In this document: piece after piece, positions 43,043 through 53,115 of the stretch
How positions within the stretch are numbered: position 1 is the stretch's first letter
How the letters are laid out: the number at the start of each line of letters is the position of its first letter
Source: Pedobacter terrae
Lineage (GTDB): Bacteria > Bacteroidota > Bacteroidia > Sphingobacteriales > Sphingobacteriaceae
DNA length: 64,000 nucleotides
Assembly (NCBI RefSeq): GCF_900100705.1
Contig: NZ_FNCH01000001.1
Span: forward strand, 385,163-449,162
Reading direction: 5' to 3'
The notes under the pieces: generated by a model
Database searches by the model: none
What the model was told of the DNA's origin: nothing
Seen by the model: only the letters and a program-made list of their open reading frames with translations
Translations under genes and position numbers: made by a program

Positions 43043-44683
43043 TTATTTTAATCTGGTAGGCGGAATGGTATCTGTGCGGATATATTCTCCCGTTACCCCA
43101 TTTATAATCTTTATCAAAGATGTTCCTTCAATGTCTTCGATGGTTGATGAGGTACTAAGATCAATATCAGATTGACTTCTGGCTTTAACCCATTTACCAA
43201 GCGACGGATTATAAACACCACCAAGCTTATTCCAAAATCCCTGATCGGCAGGTAGCTGATAATTAAAGCACAGGGTATTTACGCCACTTCTGTAATAAGG
43301 CTGAGGGGCAAGCGTAATGGGGTTTATCTTATCATAGAAATCGGTATTGGCGATCTTATAACCTACTGAAGGCGCATTGTACAAACTTCCTCCACTACCT
43401 ATAAAAATCACATCTATCGGGGCAGTATTAACATCAACTTTAGTGCCTTCAAAAATGGCAAAACCTGATGCATTACCCGAATTTGCAAATAAACCAGATG
43501 TATACAAGCCAAAACCATCGCCATTACCTGCAGGCGCTGTTGCAGGAGTCGCTACCGTGTAATTTTTAGCCTTGATCCAATTTGCAGATGCAATCGATTT
43601 TGATTTTGATCCATTGATCATTTTTGATGATCCGCCAACATAAAAGAAGGTGCCTTTAGCTGCTTTACCGGAAGTCAGATCAAATTTATAGGTTCTTGAT
43701 ACTAAACCTGCTGGTGTTTTTAATGCATCTGCACCGGTTGCCCATCCTTTGGTCGGAAACACGCCTGTTGGTGATGATGCGCCTGCATTATTTGTGACCA
43801 CTACACAGAATGGCGTTATGGAAAAATCAATATCCCTGGTGGCCATAAACTGCATATATTCGTAATTTCCATCAGCACCTTCCGCATCAGCCATGTAACC
43901 TGTAATAATAGCCGATGCGATATCTGGAGTAGCGCTTAAGGCAATAGCATCTTTAATGGTACGCATTCTCTGGTGTGGTTTTAATGCGCCGTTAGCGGCA
44001 ACACTATTAAAAATGATTCCGTAATAATTTCCGTTAAAATTAAGTCCGCCCGAATTTGCAAAAGTTGCGGTTGCTTCGGTATGCAAGGTGAAATTATCGA
44101 AACCATCATTTATGGTTTTATCACCTGCATAGGTATCATTAGGGCCGGCGCCAGGCTCAAATCCAGCTTTTACAATGGCCACAAGCGTACTTTCATAATC
44201 ATTTGGTTTAGCCAGAATAAAACTGCTGCCTACCCTGTTGGGTGGGATGGGTACATTAGATGCAATTTTAGTAACGGCATTGGCCTGAACACCGGTAACC
44301 TGCAAAATTCCATCTACTCTTTTCAATACTGCACCTTCAACTTTTATGCCCACAGAATCGCCAGGGACATATTTAGCGGCATCAGCACCAATTGAAAGAG
44401 AAATACCTCTTATTAAACCTAAGCGGCGTTTATCTTGTATAATAAGCAACCCTTCTGGCAGGTTTTTACCTGAATGATCTGATATGACCACACCGGTTAT
44501 GCTGCTTGAACCAAACATGTTTTCTTTTGTAAGGGTAACATCTGATCCTTTGTACAGGTTTCTTAAATCGTACAATGGTACATAATCACCAATAACACCG
44601 CCAGGATAATTAGATTTTTTACACGCAGACCACATCAGAGCCAGCGAGAGAAAAGTTACACTATAAAATATTATCTTTTTCAT
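43043..44683 (-). CDS. DUF5689 domain lipoprotein
   Basis: From MKKIIFYSVTF this 546-residue lipoprotein has lipobox MWSAC. The N-terminal part YVPLYDLRNLYKGSDVTLTKENMFGSSSITGVVISDHSGKNLPEGLLIIQD is the OB-like DUF5689 domain that is found next to SusCD pairs. The C-terminal half is beta-rich and has no recognised catalytic motif. It probably lies on the cell surface and helps bind or process the substrate. It starts 23 bases after the SusD gene. Confidence 0.8.
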   Translation of the reverse strand: MKKIIFYSVTFLSLALMWSACKKSNYPGGVIGDYVPLYDLRNLYKGSDVTLTKENMFGSSSITGVVISDHSGKNLPEGLLIIQDKRRLGLIRGISLSIGADAAKYVPGDSVGIKVEGAVLKRVDGILQVTGVQANAVTKIASNVPIPPNRVGSSFILAKPNDYESTLVAIVKAGFEPGAGPNDTYAGDKTINDGFDNFTLHTEATATFANSGGLNFNGNYYGIIFNSVAANGALKPHQRMRTIKDAIALSATPDIASAIITGYMADAEGADGNYEYMQFMATRDIDFSITPFCVVVTNNAGASSPTGVFPTKGWATGADALKTPAGLVSRTYKFDLTSGKAAKGTFFYVGGSSKMINGSKSKSIASANWIKAKNYTVATPATAPAGNGDGFGLYTSGLFANSGNASGFAIFEGTKVDVNTAPIDVIFIGSGGSLYNAPSVGYKIANTDFYDKINPITLAPQPYYRSGVNTLCFNYQLPADQGFWNKLGGVYNPSLGKWVKARSQSDIDLSTSSTIEDIEGTSLIKIINGVTGEYIRTDTIPPTRLK

Positions 44684-44705
44684 TTCGATCATTTTTAATT
44701 ATTGG

Positions 44706-46271
44706 TTACGGTTTCTGCCACCATACGTTCGTATTAATTGCATCGGGGCCTTGTTGTGCTACTGCCAACTGGTAATTTGTTGGGTTAGCAGATTGTACAT
44801 AAACCGGATAGGTCATTCTGGCCGGCATTGTACCACCATTTCTTAATCCAGGCCCTTTTGGTAGAACCGGATGCCCGGTACGACGGTATTCGAACCATTG
44901 TTGCATATCAACCAAAAACAGCGCGAAATATTTCTGTAAGTGGATTTGTTCCATTTTGCCTTCGGTAGATTGTGTATTGTCCCAGTCTATATCCGCATCA
45001 GTAACATATTTGGTAAAGGCTGCCGATGTAGTTGAAGTGGTAAATGCAGGTACCCAATAATTTATGGCATTGGCAATGCCTGCGTTATAGTAGTTTGCTG
45101 CTGATCCATTGATCCAACCTTTTAGTGCAGCTTCTGCTAAAATGAACTGAAGCTCCGCGTAGTTCATCAAAATACCTGTTTTAGATGATTGTTGTAAAGA
45201 TTTAGCGCCATATGTACCGCTGCCAAGAGCCTGATCATATGAATAAAAATAAGCCTGCTTAACCACGCCTGCACCAACGGCATAACCACTTGGCACACCC
45301 GAATAACCCTGAAGCCCCTGGGCAATCCCTAATCTGTTTGCGCCACCATCGCCGTTTGGTGAATTAGCATCGATACGCGGATCGGCCCAATCTCTTAAAT
45401 GCTCAATAAAAAAGCTGCCAATCGCAGGCGATCTGAAATCCTGCACCCTCACCGCATTTACATAGGGATTTACATAGGGATCGGTTCCCGTTAAACCTGT
45501 CCAAGGTAAAGTTGCCGATTCGCTGTTGTTGGCCATCACAGGGTAGTTGCCCGGGTTGGTATCTACAATTTCTTTAATTTTGGCAATTGCCTGCGCAGAA
45601 ACTTCAGATTTGCCCGATACCCTCAACAATAACCTTAAGTACAGCGAATTACAAAACTTACGCCATTTAGCCACATCGCCTTTAAAAACAGGATCGCTTG
45701 AAGGTGCAATGGCTTTTCCTGCGCTTAACAAGGTATTGGCTTCTTCAAGTTTTTTAAACATGTCCAGATAAATATCCTTTTGTTTATCGAATTTTGGTTC
45801 TAAAACGCCAGTATTTCCTTGATTGGATTCAAAATAAGGGATATCACCATAAGTATCAGATAACATGGAATAAACCCATGATTGGCAGACCAAAGAAATC
45901 CCCTGGTAAGATTTATTTTCCATTCCGGGTTTGCCAGCTAATTTATAAATATCTTTAAAGTTGGTGAGCTGAACATACCAGGCATTCCATAAATAATCAG
46001 AAAAGGTGCTTCTGTATTCGTACCTGAATACGGTTCCATCACCATCACTGATACTTACGGTTACCTGCATCAGTTCGTTGTTAAAATTACGGTTGCGGAT
46101 CATTCCGTAAGTTAATGTATTAACGAGAGCCGGTGCCAACAGTTTCTCAGGAGTGGTTGATGTGATATTGATCGGATCAGTGTTCACTTCCTGAAAATTC
46201 TTATCACATGAGGAAAGTGTAGTTGCCGACACCACCAAAGCTGCAATAATTTTATATAGATTCTTTTTCAT
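44706..46271 (-). CDS. SusD/RagB-like surface lipoprotein
   Basis: This 521-residue lipoprotein (lipobox TTLSSC) is of the SusD-like_2 type. NFQEVNTDPINITSTTPEKLLAPAL near the N-terminus, WNAWYVQLTNFKDIYKLAG and NYAELQFILAEAALKGWI near residue 375 are typical of the family and its TPR-like fold. The start lies 11 bases after the SusC gene. SusD forms a lid on SusC and captures the ligand at the surface. Confidence 0.93.
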   Translation of the reverse strand: MKKNLYKIIAALVVSATTLSSCDKNFQEVNTDPINITSTTPEKLLAPALVNTLTYGMIRNRNFNNELMQVTVSISDGDGTVFRYEYRSTFSDYLWNAWYVQLTNFKDIYKLAGKPGMENKSYQGISLVCQSWVYSMLSDTYGDIPYFESNQGNTGVLEPKFDKQKDIYLDMFKKLEEANTLLSAGKAIAPSSDPVFKGDVAKWRKFCNSLYLRLLLRVSGKSEVSAQAIAKIKEIVDTNPGNYPVMANNSESATLPWTGLTGTDPYVNPYVNAVRVQDFRSPAIGSFFIEHLRDWADPRIDANSPNGDGGANRLGIAQGLQGYSGVPSGYAVGAGVVKQAYFYSYDQALGSGTYGAKSLQQSSKTGILMNYAELQFILAEAALKGWINGSAANYYNAGIANAINYWVPAFTTSTTSAAFTKYVTDADIDWDNTQSTEGKMEQIHLQKYFALFLVDMQQWFEYRRTGHPVLPKGPGLRNGGTMPARMTYPVYVQSANPTNYQLAVAQQGPDAINTNVWWQKP

Positions 46272-46282
46272 ATTTTAAAAGA

Positions 46283-49200
46283 TTATATGCCAATTGATAA
46301 ATTGAAACCAAAAGTTCTGGTCGATGGAAACTGACCGATCTCAAATCCGGTAACGATATCAGAACCGCTAAGCGTTCCAAATTCCGGATCGAACATTGGC
46401 CAGGGCGACCAGATGAAAAGGTTACGGCCATAAACGCCGAAAGTTGCAGAGGATAGACCGATCCTTTTCAGAAAACGCGCATTAAACCTATAATTTAAAG
46501 AAGCTTCCCTGAATTTAATAAAATCGGTACTAAATGTACTGCCCTCGGCATTATCAGCACCAGCATGCGAGCGGTAATATTCGTCAATATCATAAGCAAC
46601 AGTGGTATTTGAAACGTAAGAGCCATCGGCTAATTGGACTACGCCATTACCTACAATACCGTTATACCTACCTGGCAACGTGCTGGTTAATTTACCTTGT
46701 TCAACCAATTTGTAATTTAACAACGAGTGTGCAACAGCGCCAACCTGTGCATCGAACAACACGCTTAAACTGATGTTTCTGTAAGCAAAGGTACTTCCGA
46801 TACTGAATTTGTATTTAGGCATGGTATTACCAAGGTAAACCACATCATTCGTTATTTTTGCAAAACCTGTTGTGGCATCATAAACCACATTGCCCTGCGG
46901 ATCGCGGACATACCCCCTGCCGTATAAATCGCCCATGCTTCCGCCAACTTTTGCTACAATCTGTCCGCCGGCTACAGGACCGGTACGGAGAATGATCGAA
47001 CTATCTGTTAAGGCTTTGATTACATTTGAATTTGAAGCAAAAGTGGCGTTCATTGTCCATTTAAAACCGCCTTTTGTAACCACTGGTGTTCCGTTTAAGG
47101 CTACCTCAACACCCGTATTATTTACCTGCCCCGCGTTGATCAATGCCTGGTTATAGCCAGTCGAGCGGTCAATAATTCTGGTTAAAATCTGGTTTTTGGT
47201 ATTTCCCGCATAAACAGCAACATCAAAACCCAACCTGCCTTTAAACAAACTTACTTCGGTACCTACCTCGTAAGTGGTCGTTTTTAATGGTTTTAAATTT
47301 TCGTTTGGTAAAATGGTTGGGTTTACAAGAGCGCTATCAGGATAAGTACCGTTCGATGCAAGAGAATAAGTATAGGCTGTACGATAAGGTGTGGTACCAC
47401 CGCTACCTACCTGCGAAACTGAAGCCCTTAATTTAGCAAAACTAATTGCTTTAGGCAGTTTAAAGAATTCGGAAAGCACGAAACTGGTGCTGATTGCCGG
47501 GTAGAAAAAGCCAACATTATCGGTTCTGGTGGCGGTAGCCAATACACTGCTCCAGTCTTTACGTCCGGTAAGCTCTACATACCAGTAGTTTTTGTAGTTG
47601 GTAGATAAAACCCCGTAAAAACTATTGATTCTGTATCGGCTGGTATCGGGAATAGAAATTAATGAATACAGGTTGTTGGTTAACTCGTAAATATTTGGTA
47701 CGGTCAAGCCATCGGCACGTAAATCCGATTTATTGTATTTGTTCCTAAGCTCGCTACCACCCAATGAAGCATTGATGCTGAAATTTTTATTGATTTTTTT
47801 ATCATACCTTAACAAGAAATCAATATTGGTTTCCTGCGCATTAATCTGCTGTTGACGCGTTGAACCTTTAGGTAAACGACTTCCCGAATCGTAAGGACGG
47901 TCTTGGGCACGGTGTTCGTTTGAATAATCAATACTAGACCTCAATAATAGGCTTAACTCTTTTGTAAACTGGTAACTGGCCTGAATATTTGCTGTTACAT
48001 TATTACGTCCGGTTCTATTGATAAACTCGTTAACAACCGCATAGGGGTTTTCCGGGAACGAACTGAACGGATATTTGATTACTTTATTTTCCTGTCCATT
48101 TGCCCAATAATTTTTAATCCAATCCAGGCTGGCATTCGGTTGCCAGAAAATAAACCAATACATTAACGATTGATTACCATAACCTGCACCAGGTAAGTTA
48201 TCGCTAAACCGGTTACCATAATTGATTTTAGTGGCAATTTTTAATTTAGAGGTAACATCAGTATTGGTTGATAAAGTAAGTGTGGTACGCTCTATCCCGG
48301 TATTAGGTACAATCCAGGTATTGTTCTGGTTGGTAACAGAAAAACGGGCGGTGGTGTTTTTGTAACGGCCATCTAAACTCAATGAGTTGGTTAAATTTTC
48401 ACCTGTGCTAAAGAAATCCCTGATCTGGTTTTTATAAGGTACCCAAGGTGTGCGGGTTTTGCCGGTGGTTTGTGTAATGGGGTCGTATTGAAAAAACAGC
48501 TGTCCATCGAAACGTGGTCCGTAGGCAGAACTGGTTCCGCTTGTGCTCGCACCATCTGCAGTTGTACCATACGAATAATAGGCTGCACCATCTACTCCCT
48601 GGCCATACTCATATTGCAGATCCGGCCAACGGTTAACTTCTTCGAAAGATCCGTTGGAAGTAAATCTGATATTTACTTTTTTATGTTTTGAATTACCTGA
48701 TTTAGTGGTAATAATAATGGCTCCATTTGCGCCACGCTGGCCGTACAAAGCTGCGGCTCCGGGACCTTTTAATACGGTAACACTTTCAATGTCCTCTGGG
48801 TTGATGTCGTTTATAGAGCTTCCATAATCAGCCGGCATGTTATCACTTCCGGTACCATAAACGCCGTCAGAACTGTTGGCCGTACGTCTACCCCCACTGT
48901 TGTTGATGACTACCCCATCTAAAACAATCAACGCTTCATTATCACCTGTGAGGTTATTCTCCCCACGTAAAATGATTTTGTTTGAACCCGCCGGGCCACT
49001 ATTTGATCTGATTAAATTTAAACCGGCAACTTTGCCCGAAAGGGCATCTGTCCAGTTGGTCGAAACAGCTTCCGTTAACTGGTTGCTATCAATTTTGGTT
49101 ACTACATATCCCAAAGCTTTTTCCTGCCTTTTAATACCTAAAGCAGTAACCACTACTTCATTTAGTGAATGGTCAGCCTGGACCAATTTAAAGTTAATAT

Positions 49201-49780
49201 TAGTTGTTCCACCAACGTTAACCTTTACTTGTTGTCTTTTGGCAATTTCATAAGATATAAACCTCGCCTCAACCGTATAAATACCCTGGGCAACATTAAA
49301 ACTATATTCGCCATTGTTATTGGTTTGTCCAACCGCGTTAAGTTCAATAATTTTAATGGTAGCCGCTGGAATAGGCTCATTGTTTTCATCAACAACTCTA
49401 CCGTTAATTTTACCGGTATTGATTTTTTTTGCTGTAATGAGGATGTTGCCTGCGCCACTCGCTTTATAGGTAAAAGGCATTCCCTTTAAAAGCAGATCGA
49501 GTACTTCATAGAGCGATCTTGTCCCGCGCGAAACATACACTCTTTTCTGATCATCAAGTTGGTTGTTATTATAGGCAATGTGATTGCCGCTAAGCTTTTC
49601 TAAAGTTTCAAAAGCTTTTTTTAATGTTATACCATCCGCTTCGAATAAAAACTTTTTATCACTTTGTGCATAGGTATATAGAGAGAAAGAGAGCAGATTC
49701 AACATTATGATGGTTATAATCACCATAATTTTTGAGGGATACTGATGGAAGTTTTTAATCCACCGGGTATTAATTTTCAT
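46283..49780 (-). CDS. SusC/RagA TonB-linked outer-membrane transporter with STN domain
   Basis: From MKINTRWIKNFHQ (chosen over an ATG 66 bases upstream because it leads directly to the signal peptide ending YTYAQ), this is a 1165-residue protein. An STN domain (about 55-110) follows, then a carboxypeptidase-like domain with INGRVVDENNEPIPAATIKI, the TonB-box/plug region with DIESVTVLKGPGAAALYGQRG, and a barrel ending FNLSIGI. The STN domain passes a signal to FecR, which is encoded upstream. The cargo is not known; the phosphoesterases downstream suggest a phosphorylated molecule. Confidence 0.94.
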   Translation of the reverse strand: MKINTRWIKNFHQYPSKIMVIITIIMLNLLSFSLYTYAQSDKKFLFEADGITLKKAFETLEKLSGNHIAYNNNQLDDQKRVYVSRGTRSLYEVLDLLLKGMPFTYKASGAGNILITAKKINTGKINGRVVDENNEPIPAATIKIIELNAVGQTNNNGEYSFNVAQGIYTVEARFISYEIAKRQQVKVNVGGTTNINFKLVQADHSLNEVVVTALGIKRQEKALGYVVTKIDSNQLTEAVSTNWTDALSGKVAGLNLIRSNSGPAGSNKIILRGENNLTGDNEALIVLDGVVINNSGGRRTANSSDGVYGTGSDNMPADYGSSINDINPEDIESVTVLKGPGAAALYGQRGANGAIIITTKSGNSKHKKVNIRFTSNGSFEEVNRWPDLQYEYGQGVDGAAYYSYGTTADGASTSGTSSAYGPRFDGQLFFQYDPITQTTGKTRTPWVPYKNQIRDFFSTGENLTNSLSLDGRYKNTTARFSVTNQNNTWIVPNTGIERTTLTLSTNTDVTSKLKIATKINYGNRFSDNLPGAGYGNQSLMYWFIFWQPNASLDWIKNYWANGQENKVIKYPFSSFPENPYAVVNEFINRTGRNNVTANIQASYQFTKELSLLLRSSIDYSNEHRAQDRPYDSGSRLPKGSTRQQQINAQETNIDFLLRYDKKINKNFSINASLGGSELRNKYNKSDLRADGLTVPNIYELTNNLYSLISIPDTSRYRINSFYGVLSTNYKNYWYVELTGRKDWSSVLATATRTDNVGFFYPAISTSFVLSEFFKLPKAISFAKLRASVSQVGSGGTTPYRTAYTYSLASNGTYPDSALVNPTILPNENLKPLKTTTYEVGTEVSLFKGRLGFDVAVYAGNTKNQILTRIIDRSTGYNQALINAGQVNNTGVEVALNGTPVVTKGGFKWTMNATFASNSNVIKALTDSSIILRTGPVAGGQIVAKVGGSMGDLYGRGYVRDPQGNVVYDATTGFAKITNDVVYLGNTMPKYKFSIGSTFAYRNISLSVLFDAQVGAVAHSLLNYKLVEQGKLTSTLPGRYNGIVGNGVVQLADGSYVSNTTVAYDIDEYYRSHAGADNAEGSTFSTDFIKFREASLNYRFNARFLKRIGLSSATFGVYGRNLFIWSPWPMFDPEFGTLSGSDIVTGFEIGQFPSTRTFGFNLSIGI

Positions 49781-49898
49781 AACTTTACTAAGTTTTACTT
49801 TGTCAAATGAGTATACAGTTTGTAAGGCTTGAAATGTGTCCAGCATTTCGGGCCATTTTTTCGGTTTAGTAATTTTATATCATATCTATCTTTATAGT

Positions 49899-50903
49899 TT
49901 ATCGTTCATAAATGATTACTTTGTTTTCATAGATGGTATATTTTGAGTTAGATAGCTTAGCAATTACATTCATAATCTGTTCTACCGAACATTTATCGAA
50001 TTTTGCAGTAAGCTTTACACTTTTTAAAGCTTTTGATCTAATTTCGATATCAAGATCGTACTCACGGGCAATCACCTCCGCAATTTCGCTTAGGGGTTTA
50101 TCGTAAAAAAAGATTTTGTATTCCCTCCAGCTATCAAAATCGATTGCATTTACATGCTTTTTGGTAGCCTGTCCATTATTTTCATTCACGCTAAGTTGTT
50201 CATTTGGTAAGAGGAACTGTACAGGTGCTGTTTTATCTTTATTTTTAAATAACACCCCCACTTTACCTGTTTGCACCGTGATGGTGACATCTTTTAAAGA
50301 TGGATAAGCATTAATATTAAATGAAGTACCCAGAACGGTAGTACTTACTTTTCCAGTTTTTACTATAAAAGGCTGCTTGCTGCGGTGCTGCACATCAAAA
50401 AAAGCTTCTCCTGATAAATAAACAATACGCTTGTCTGTATTAAAATTTAGTGCGTAGCGGATTTTACTATCGCCGTTTAAATAAATGTTGGAACCATCGG
50501 GCATGGTTACCAGTCTTTTCTGCCCACGTGGATTGTAAATTTCATGGTATGCAATAACTTCCTGTTCTTTTGAATGAAAATTATTAAAATAAAGCACTGG
50601 TAACAAAGCGATCACCATGATTGCGGCGGCTATGGTTAAGTACTTCCGGTAACTGATTTTTTTTACAATTGGCGGGTGTACCGAACTATTTTCAATATGT
50701 TGTTGAATGGCCGACCAGTTTTTTTGCTGATTAACGGCTTTGTTCAGCGAATAATCTGCTGCTTCAAAGGCCTGTAAGGTTTCCCTGAAAATCTGTTGAT
50801 TCTCCTCGCTGCTTCCTACCCAGATCAGTAAATCAGTTAAATCTTCACTGCCAATGGTTTTCTTGCTGTAATGTTCTATTAATTTGTAATAACGTTCGTC
50901 CAT
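49899..50903 (-). CDS. FecR-type anti-sigma factor
   Basis: This 334-residue protein has an N-terminal cytoplasmic anti-sigma region, a membrane helix at about residues 86-106 (YLTIAAAIMVIALLPVLYF), then the FecR domain (NPRGQKRLVTMPDGSNIYLNGDSKIRY) and a C-terminal DUF4974 domain (FYDKPLSEIAEVIAREYDLDIEI). It binds the STN domain of SusC when substrate is present and then releases the sigma factor encoded upstream. It lies between the sigma and SusC genes on the same strand. Confidence 0.93.
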   Translation of the reverse strand: MDERYYKLIEHYSKKTIGSEDLTDLLIWVGSSEENQQIFRETLQAFEAADYSLNKAVNQQKNWSAIQQHIENSSVHPPIVKKISYRKYLTIAAAIMVIALLPVLYFNNFHSKEQEVIAYHEIYNPRGQKRLVTMPDGSNIYLNGDSKIRYALNFNTDKRIVYLSGEAFFDVQHRSKQPFIVKTGKVSTTVLGTSFNINAYPSLKDVTITVQTGKVGVLFKNKDKTAPVQFLLPNEQLSVNENNGQATKKHVNAIDFDSWREYKIFFYDKPLSEIAEVIAREYDLDIEIRSKALKSVKLTAKFDKCSVEQIMNVIAKLSNSKYTIYENKVIIYER

Positions 50904-51130
50904 TTAGTAATGCTGTTCTGCATGTAAGACAGATTATGGGATGCGCATACGTAGCGAAAAAGATCAAGTTATTGTTAACAAATCGTTAAGTGTAAAGAGT
51001 TGTTTATAAACCTCAGTCAACTATTAAGTTAAAGGGCTGTCTTATCGAGAAAATCTGAATGTTTTTCAATGAGAAAAGATAGGCCAGCGTTGCAGCGTCT
51101 TATAGCCGTGCCATTTAATACATCCAGATG

Positions 51131-51159
51131 AAAAAAATGTGATCCGCTTTTATCACATT
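51131..51159 (-). terminator. Terminator of the ECF sigma gene
   Basis: On the minus strand, AATGTGAT and ATCACATT form an 8-bp stem with an 8-base loop and are followed by seven T. It lies about 45 bases after the sigma gene. FecR and the Sus genes therefore probably have a separate promoter in the rest of this 301-base gap, where no consensus -7 element was clear. Confidence 0.75.
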
Positions 51160-51204
51160 CAGGTACCGTAACCTGTTACCAAAATCTTAGCGAAGTATAG
51201 CAAA

Positions 51205-51771
51205 TTAAATAGCCGATCGGTCGGCAGTGAGCGATCTAAAGTTTTTGACGGCTTGGTATAATAGGGTTTCTACCGTTCTTACAGAAATATCCAGTACATC
51301 AGCAATGATAGTTTTTTCGAGCATGTCGATGCGGCTCATTAAAAGCACTTCCCTTTGCCGATCTGGCAAAAGGTTAATTAGCCCTATAATTTCGCAATAG
51401 GATTCTCTGCTGGTTAGCTGTTCGTGAGGGTTTAAATAGGAGTCCGGATAGTCAAGTGTATCATCACGATCGGTGATACTTAAAACAGGGAGCTTTACAC
51501 GTTGAATTTCATTAAAGGCTAAATTTTTAGCTGCGGTGAACAGGTATTTTTTGACTGACCTGATCTGAAGATCATTTTTTTTATCCCAAAGCTTCATAAA
51601 AAGATCAGCAATAAGTTCTTCAGCCTTATTGTAATCTTTAATGTAAATAGAGGTAAATTTGCATAAAGCGGGATAATACCTGTTAAAAAGTGTTTCTAAT
51701 GCCAGGCTGTCCCGATTTGCCACTAAAGACATTAAATCTTCATCACATTTACTTAAATATACATCCTTCAT
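51205..51771 (-). CDS. ECF-type RNA polymerase sigma factor
   Basis: This 188-residue protein has region 2 (ALETLFNRYYPALCKFTSIYIKDYNKAEELIADLFMKLWD, about 23-63) and region 4 (INLLPDRQREVLLMSRIDMLEKTIIADVLDISVRTVETLLYQAVKNFR, about 132-180). There is no region 3, as in ECF sigma factors of the FecI-like Bacteroidota group. It is regulated by the FecR protein encoded next and should drive the SusCD locus. Confidence 0.94.
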   Translation of the reverse strand: MKDVYLSKCDEDLMSLVANRDSLALETLFNRYYPALCKFTSIYIKDYNKAEELIADLFMKLWDKKNDLQIRSVKKYLFTAAKNLAFNEIQRVKLPVLSITDRDDTLDYPDSYLNPHEQLTSRESYCEIIGLINLLPDRQREVLLMSRIDMLEKTIIADVLDISVRTVETLLYQAVKNFRSLTADRSAI

Positions 51772-51835
51772 CTTGCCAGCAAAAGTAGCCCGGCAACGTT
51801 ACGGTAATATTAAATAATCTTTTCGTTTAGGTTAC

Positions 51836-52078
51836 CTATGTATTAATTGTGTTGGATTGGCAGTTTAAAACGTGTTTCTTATACAGGTTATTCAAAGAAA
51901 AATTACGTTTGGGAATGATCAATCCTACAAAAGGAAATATTAAAAATTCAATAATATTAAAATTGTAGAAGAGATAACCAAATACCAATATCAACCTGAA
52001 GCATTCGAGGTCATACATCCACTTGCGCTGTTCTAATAAGGCCCCAATATTAATGAGTGTCACCAAAATAAAAATCAA
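51836..52078 (-). CDS. Small membrane protein or membrane-protein fragment
   Basis: The frame starts with TTG and encodes about 80 residues, with hydrophobic helices around 1-14 and 24-56 (ECFRLILVFGYLFYNFNIIEFLIFPFVGLI). No ATG is present upstream in frame before a stop. It could be a small protein or the remnant C-terminus of a larger enzyme. The rest of the 498-base gap between the sigma factor and the ROK gene has only an AACGAAA palindrome. Confidence 0.3.
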   Translation of the reverse strand: MIFILVTLINIGALLEQRKWMYDLECFRLILVFGYLFYNFNIIEFLIFPFVGLIIPKRNFSLNNLYKKHVLNCQSNTINT

Positions 52079-52137
52079 TATGGTGTGATTAATATATTTT
52101 CTAACCAGCCCAATTTACCGTCATAACAATTTATATC

Positions 52138-52152
52138 TTTTCGTTTAACGAA
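52138..52152. promoter_or_regulatory. TTTCGTT-T-AACGAAA palindrome
   Basis: A perfect 7-bp inverted repeat around a single base lies about 118 bases before the ROK gene. It may be an operator for the pentose-phosphate gene set. No regulator gene is adjacent. Confidence 0.3.
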
Positions 52153-52269
52153 ACAAACTTAAATATATGGATCTTATCGTTTAAATTATCGCAATAAATT
52201 AATCAAACTTCATTTAATGTTTGCCATTTTAATTTATTTGTAGAACTTCGGAATTATAAATACAAAATT

Positions 52270-53028
52270 ATGGCTACAGAGAAAAAAGCTGCAAACAACA
52301 ATATATTATCTATTGATATAGGTGGTACAAGTATAAAAACGGTTCTTTTGGATGAAAGTGGGATGATGCTTACCGAATATTTAAAAAGTAAAACGCCACC
52401 AGAAGCTACTCCTAAAGATATTGTTTCAGGTATTGTTGAATTAATTAAGTCTTTTCCTGACAGCTATAATCGCGTATCAATTGGTTTTCCAGGTTATGTT
52501 AAAAACGGTGTCGTTAAAACCGCACCTAACCTGGCTAAAAATAAATGGGCAGATGTTGATCTCGCACAACGTGTTGCCGATGTGTTAGGCCATCCTGTAC
52601 GTTTAGTGAATGATGCCGACCAACAGGGTTTAGGCGTAGTTGATGGTAAAGGCTTTGAAATCGTTTTTACAGTGGGTACAGGTTTTGGAACAGCACTATT
52701 GTTTGATGGTGATTTGCTCCCCCATTTAGAACTGGCGCATTTTCCGATCAATAAAGAAGAGGATTACGACGATTATATCGGGAATAAGGCTTTTGAAAAA
52801 ATTGGTGTTGACCGCTGGAATAAGCGGTTAAAAAAGATCATCGAAATTTATAAAACCGTTTTCAATTATGATACATTATATATTGGCGGTGGCAATTCTA
52901 AACACATAGACTTTAAATTAGAAAGCAATATTAAAATTGTAACCAATAGAGACGGCATTAAAGGAGGTGCTAAACTTTGGAAACTGGCCGATAAGTATAA
53001 TATTTTCACTGTTGAGCCCAAAAAATAA
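52270..53028 (+). CDS. ROK-family kinase, polyphosphate glucokinase-like
   Basis: This 252-residue protein has LSIDIGGTSIKTVLLD (phosphate loop, about 13-28), SIGFPGYVKNGVVKTAPNLA, RLVNDADQQGLGV and VFTVGTGFGTALLFDGDLLPHLELAHFPI. The short length and the order NDAD-GTG-LELAH match polyphosphate-dependent glucokinases, where the last block reads NTELGH, better than longer ROK repressors. It lacks a helix-turn-helix. It would make glucose 6-phosphate. It leads the gnd-zwf-pgl set, and ppk1 and ppx are close by, which supports the polyphosphate call. Confidence 0.78.
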   Translation: MATEKKAANNNILSIDIGGTSIKTVLLDESGMMLTEYLKSKTPPEATPKDIVSGIVELIKSFPDSYNRVSIGFPGYVKNGVVKTAPNLAKNKWADVDLAQRVADVLGHPVRLVNDADQQGLGVVDGKGFEIVFTVGTGFGTALLFDGDLLPHLELAHFPINKEEDYDDYIGNKAFEKIGVDRWNKRLKKIIEIYKTVFNYDTLYIGGGNSKHIDFKLESNIKIVTNRDGIKGGAKLWKLADKYNIFTVEPKK

Positions 53029-53115
53029 TTGAGGTTTTATTACAATCATTTAACAACAATAACATCAATATTAATTTGTAAACCCTAATTTTGGGTATAT
53101 TCTAAAACACAAAAA

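Noticed and set aside
51836..52078. C-terminal fragment of a sterol desaturase-like enzyme
   Set aside because: The hydrophobic pattern is suggestive, but no His-box motif is present, so the name was not used.
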